Of a DNA stretch of 64,000 nucleotides, positions 59,701 to 64,000 are shown one piece after another (positions within the stretch are counted from its first letter, which is position 1; each line of letters begins with the position of its first letter). Under the pieces are notes generated by a model. The model had not been told where the DNA came from and made no database searches. It worked only from the letters and a program-made list of their open reading frames with translations. The translations under genes were made by a program, and so were the position numbers. Source of the stretch: Salminus brasiliensis (lineage: Eukaryota; Chordata; Actinopteri; Characiformes; Bryconidae); the NCBI RefSeq assembly GCF_030463535.1, contig NC_132894.1, forward strand, positions 30,990,625 through 31,054,624, given 5' to 3'.

Positions 59701-62700
59701 ACGCTGCAGTACTGATGTCTGATGAGCCTGACGGGGGGCCCTGCAAACACCCCCTTAGCGATATTGGATGAGGCCGTTGCCACCTCAAATATGCAAAACT
59801 TTATTATGCACTAAAGTGTACTTGTCGCCACAGTAACGATCAGTGCATTTAAAGAGGCTGAACTGGAACAGCTATTCTGGTACTTTTATTAGATACAGTC
59901 TTCGCCATTTTCTGTACTGGAAATATAAAGACCCAGGATCTTACGGAGCAAAGGCGACGCAAATATGGAGCCAATCAGTGGATCCCTAAGCTATAAACCC
60001 TCCCGCCAAACGGTTATGTGGCTGTATGATTAGCTGACCATGCTGAGAAGTGTGGAAAAGCCACCGGAGCATGCTCGGAACTGTTCTGCCCTGCAGTGGA
60101 AAAGCCACCATTGAATCCCTATAAATGACCACTTATAAGTGTGTGGTTGCTGCGTAAATTAGGAGTTAAAATAATCAGTCTTGAGATTGTGTGACTATGG
60201 TAGATATTAACATTCGGAAGAATCCCCACAGCCTGCCTGACTGGTTCAGAATTAGGAAAAATGCTATTGGAGCCTTATCTGCATCACAGTAGATTGGAGT
60301 TCAGTTTCACAAGGAGAAATCTGATCCTAGATCAGCTTGTAAGACTCCTTTCTTTTCAGGAGCTGCCAGATACACGCTGCACAGTGACCCTTGTGGCCTC
60401 TCCTAGCCTCCCCTTCCTTTAACCCCCGTTTCACCCCTCTCCGTTGGGCCGTCGGCCTTCAATCACCCGTCTTATTTACCGCTCTGGCCAGGCAGCAGCC
60501 GTCGTCATGGCGATGTGCCAGCCTCTACAGGTGGAGTCTGTAGCACTGCCCTGCCACGCTGTCGGAGGAACAGGCTTCTCTTTATCAGGCCGCCCTCCTC
60601 CCTCCCTCCTTCACTCTTGCTTTCGCCCTCTCTCCATCTATATCCATTCCTGTCTCCCTCCCTCCACAGCCTCAGGAGATAATACTGACCACTGTTCCCT
60701 TTCCCGTGTTGTAGGCAGGGTGGGTTTTTCGTCTGTTACTCAGAAAAGGAGGCAGAACGGAAGAGTTATTTTAGGTTTGTGCATATGCAGGAAGTCAATC
60801 TGGAAGTGTTGTGGCGTGTAATGCAATATAGAATCCCTGGAGTACTAAATGTGTGCTAAAACACCTGTCAAAGTGCAGCTCTTCCTGTATTACAGCCAGC
60901 AAACTCACCCCGGGGCTTTTTTGAGGCTTTTTTATTTTGAACGAGATGATCACAGGGAGTTTGAGGGATCATGCATGATCACTTATGTCTGGATGTTTGG
61001 TGCCGGGTTGGCTGTTGCAAAGCTCATCAGTCAGTCCAGTTCATTGAAGTGAAGAGGCAGACATATGCAGTCAACCAACCAAGGCTAGTCTGATGCACTG
61101 TATGCTCAAATGTTTGTGGACACCCTTTCTAATGAATGCCTTCAGCTATTTTAAGTACCCTTTCTTTCTGACTCTGATGTGCAAATGCATGCGCGCACAC
61201 AGCTTGTCTATTCTCTGTAGGGAAGTATTGCCAATAGAATAAGACTCTCTGGAGCAGATGAACATTAATTGGCACCATTCCTAATGCCAGGCATGAGCTT
61301 GAGGGGGGGTATAAAGCCCTCCCTAGCATTGAGGGGGTTGAAAGTTTGAAATCCTGAGCCGTGCTGCTTTGCCATCAGCAGCTGGAGCGAGAGAGAGCAC
61401 AATTGGCTGTTGTTCCTCTTGGTGGGTAGATGGCGCTCTCTCTCCTCATCACTCTCAAGTGATGTTGGCAAGCAGGCAGGCATGCAGGCACAGGAGCTGG
61501 GGACCTGCCACTTTCCTCCGAGTGTGTCTGTTCTGCCTGACAATGTTGGGAAAAAGGTGGTAACTGGCTTTGCATGTATTGGAGGAGTCCTTGCACTCTT
61601 AGTGTCGGGAACCTAGATAGTGGGTGGGTTAATTATCATGACCAATTAGAGAGAAAAGGGGGCGGGGATGGACAAAGTGAAGCATTTCAGTCTGCATCGA
61701 TCTCAAACAAGGTCCTAGTGGGCTTGGCTAGACCAGTCGTATGTTCATGCACCTGTTGGGTCTCAAGCTTGTCTTACCTATCCAAAGGGCAAAAATGGAG
61801 GTGGTCCACCTTCTGCACCTACATTACTCCTGTGCTTGGCCAGGCTCTGTGGAAAGAGACCCTAACGTCTCTCATCACTATCGGTTATTGATGGAAAGAG
61901 TTTCCTGGGTTTACTGCGGTTCATATCGTGCAGCATGGCTCTTGTTTTTGCCTTTTCGCAGTTCTGATAAGTAGCAGACGAATTAGTCTGGGTCACAGAC
62001 TCTCTGTACTCATGTTATTAGGTAGCAGAAGAGCTTAGTGGGCAACCAGACCCGCTTGGTTCGGCCTCCCTGTTGGCTTTGGTTTCGTATCGCTTTATCC
62101 CTGAAGGAGCCCACTCGTCGCAGCTGGACGGGTCTGGAGGACGACGACTCTAATTGCACTGGTGGCGTCTCGCATCAGCTACTCGAATCCTGCCTAAGTC
62201 CCCGGGCTTTTCTAATGAGAGGACTCAGAAGAGCCAGGCCCGGGAGGAGGCTGTCCAAGCAGAGATGCAGAGTGGAGTGGACCGGATTGAAGGGAGGGTA
62301 AGGGGAGGTGTCACTGAGTAGAGGGGTGCGATTATTTTTAGCTGGGGCTGTTTTCAGCAGTCCACCATGTCGTATTGAAATTTGGTCAGGGGCATGGGCA
62401 GGGAGGTCCATTTGAGGAAGCAAGCTAACGTTTTGGCACATTCACTGCTCCGAGTCTCCCCTGGCTTATAGCTTATTGGAATGTTTGTGAGGGGGAAATT
62501 GAGTTTCTCTCTCGCTCCCTCCCTCTCTCCCTTCTGTTTGCTTCTCTCTCTTCGTTCTCTCCCCCTCTCTCCCTTTCCACTATCTTGACTTTAATTAAAA
62601 TCAGACTGCTGGCTGCTAATCCACACTTGCACAGCAAGTTGATGTTAAAAGTCTGGGTGGGTGTGTGTGGGTGTGTGTTAGAAAATGTTGTGTTCATTCA

Positions 62701-63526
62701 ATAAAAGTATGAAAAGACGGGGGACTTGTGAATGTGAATTCCCAATAATAAATAACCATTAAATAGCTGAATATGGAGCAATCATCATATCATCGTCACC
62801 TGAAGTCCTTTATCAGAGCTGGGTACTTGGTGCTTTCCTCAGAGCGTGGTGGTTGCCAGGTGACTGAGAATCAGCGGCAGCTCGAAAAGAGGCAGTGGCT
62901 GGTTGCATGTGTGTCAGAGAAGCCAGTGTCGGGAGCGTTAAATAGGAGAGCGAAGAGTACTAACGAGTGGGTTGGGTAATTAGCTATTGAAAAATGGAAT
63001 CTTTTTTATTTTTTTTATATTTTTTTTTTTTAACAAAATGACTGCAACTCATATACTAATACTAGAGTCCACAGCTCTCCCAAATTCAGGTCAGTCAGTC
63101 AGCCACCCAAAACCAATCTGATTTAATACCAACCCTTATACAGTGTATGCACTGTGATTTTTTTTTAAATTTTTTTTTTTTACTTGCATGCAGCGTCCTG
63201 TCCCTCCTTTTACCCAGAAGCGGTGTAGTACGATCACCCGTAAAAGCATTACTGTGATTGGTTCGAACTTAGACTTGTCATCACCACTTAAACATGAACA
63301 TTGTGCTCTACCTGCAGTCTAAACACCCCACCTGGAACCAAAGTGAAACTCTTGGGAACGGTGCTAATGAAGAATGGCCTCCTCCTATTGGACGATTCCA
63401 AGATTGCAGTCCTCGGAGGAGAGGTGGATCATATGATCGAGAAATGGGAGTTGCAAAGGGTGAGTCAAACCTTGCTTCATAGAATTAATAGGAAGGTTGG
63501 GTCAGATTGCTGATGTATTGTATCTC

Positions 63527-63602
<76 letters not shown>

Positions 63603-64000
63603 CTTTGTTTGTTGGTTGTCAAATTGTTGTTTTGACGTGACTGTGTTCTTTAATGTTGACCATTATCATTGAGGTCTCTTTTCCACAGAGCCTGGCCAAG
63701 CACAGCAGGAGTAATGTAGGTGCAGAAGGTGGACCACCTCCATTTTTGCCCTTTGGACAGGTAAGAGCTGTCTTCTTTATACACAGTGGTTATGGAAATA
63801 ATTTCAGTACACCATATGGTCTGTTTAGCTGTGTAATCATTGCATATAGAAGGTAGCAGTTGTTTTCTTCTTTAGAAATGTTTGCGGCAGGAGGAGGTGG
63901 ACAGCAAGACACTGGACCAGAGGAAGACCTTACAGAGCAGCAATGCTGCCAAAACTGCAAACGAGAATGACGAGTTCGAGAAGCAGAGGATTGCTGCCAT
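53739..64000 (+). CDS. tdrd3: Tudor domain-containing protein 3, N-terminal seven exons (partial)
   Basis: Exons: 53739-53776, 56490-56577, 56816-56881, 57231-57391, 63318-63459, 63689-63760, 63876 to the window end. All are GT-AG and in phase, with 230 residues so far. Recognised stretches are [93 protein letters not shown] and NDEFEKQR. This is the N-terminal DUF1767/OB-fold region that in the family binds topoisomerase TOP3B. The UBA and Tudor domains lie beyond the window. Family role: methyl-arginine reader acting with TOP3B on R-loops and mRNAs. Exon 1 encodes only 12 complete codons ([12 protein letters not shown]). Intron 4 is about 5.9 kb and carries SINEs. The first ATG is accepted since it gives the family N-terminus at the expected distance. 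Confidence 0.96.
53777..56489 (+). other. tdrd3: tdrd3 intron 1
   Basis: Begins with a pentanucleotide repeat (53817-53857) and short TAGC repeats near 54021. It is then AT-rich, with ends of the GGGCTGGGC transposon family at about 54866 and 55090. No exon was recognised. Open frames over 54045-54340 lack family signatures and may be an artefact of the CpG-rich promoter flank. Confidence 0.6.
53817..53857. repeat. (AGGCT)n pentanucleotide repeat
   Basis: About eight AGGCT units with one AAGCT variant, starting 41 bp after tdrd3 exon 1. Confidence 0.95.
61315..61660 (+). mobile_element. tRNA-derived SINE, long copy
   Basis: B-box-like AGTTTGAAATCC, body GAGAGCACAATTGGCTGTTG and GGTGGGTAGATGGCGCTCTC, GGAGCTGGGGACCTGCC, and tail TTAGTGTCGGGAACC with ATTAGAGAGAAAAGGGG. 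It is the most complete body of the family in this window. It lies directly against a fragment of another repeat (61100-61310). Confidence 0.8.
62805..62995 (+). mobile_element. SINE 3' half
   Basis: GGTGCTTTCCTCAGAGCGTG, CAGCTCGAAAAGAGGCAGTG, AGTGTCGGGAGCG and GTGGGTTGGGTAATTAGCTA match the 3' half of the SINE at 61315-61660. The tRNA-like head is absent. An A-rich end follows. Confidence 0.75.
63530..63602. repeat. (TA)(TG)n microsatellite
   Basis: A short TA run followed by about 62 bp of TG, in tdrd3 intron 5. It ends about 90 bp before exon 6. Confidence 0.95.

Larger units (their letters stand above)
57392..63317 (+). other. tdrd3: tdrd3 intron 4
   Basis: 5.9 kb without recognised exons. 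It holds a fragment of the TATGGACAAA repeat family (61100-61310), two plus-strand SINEs (61315-61660 and 62805-62995) and C/T-rich stretches near 60590-60670 and 62500-62580. The 125-codon frame at about 60450 is partly pyrimidine-rich and matches nothing I know. Confidence 0.6.

Noticed and set aside
60444-60821. 125-codon open frame in tdrd3 intron 4
   Set aside because: No recognisable domain, part of it is C/T-rich sequence, and no splice context connects it to tdrd3 in phase.

Overview
This window is vertebrate nuclear DNA from a ray-finned fish. The evidence is interrupted genes with GT-AG introns, AATAAA signals, and a dense load of short DNA transposons and tRNA-derived SINEs typical of teleosts, probably an otophysan (tetra, catfish or carp group). 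Species cannot be fixed from the sequence. Six protein-coding genes are supported by exons whose phases join without error and whose proteins I recognise. No rRNA, intact tRNA, CRISPR or prokaryotic operon is present.

Layout: (1) 1-7482, non-coding and repeat-rich, probably an intron of ankrd13c. (2) 7483-22809 (+), the last ten coding exons of ankrd13c, an ER GPCR chaperone, then a roughly 3 kb 3'UTR invaded by a transposon and a SINE. (3) 28113-35228 (-), complete srsf11, an SR splicing factor, 12 coding exons, 461 aa. (4) 36015-40365 (+), complete sirt7, a nucleolar NAD-dependent deacylase, 10 exons, 405 aa. It is divergent from srsf11 with 786 bp between start codons. (5) 43834-45261 (-), complete rbbp9, a serine hydrolase, 5 exons, 184 aa. 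(6) 45262-49047, an intergenic block dominated by a 43-bp minisatellite and relatives. (7) 49048-51797 (+), a complete 3-exon secreted cystatin-family gene, 121 aa, whose two protease-binding loops are both substituted. (8) 53739-64000 (+), the first seven coding exons of tdrd3, running off the right edge.

The genes do not form one pathway. ankrd13c/srsf11 keeps an ancestral pair (human 1p31). rbbp9/cystatin resembles human 20p11. sirt7 and tdrd3 come from other human chromosomes, so the block is a teleost-specific mosaic. I found no new defence-like or operon-like system. The most notable signals are the phase-locked dimeric minisatellite and its dispersed relatives, the loop-less cystatin, two GC-AG introns, a row of decoy 5' splice sites in an ankrd13c intron, and nested hAT-like elements with target-site duplications.
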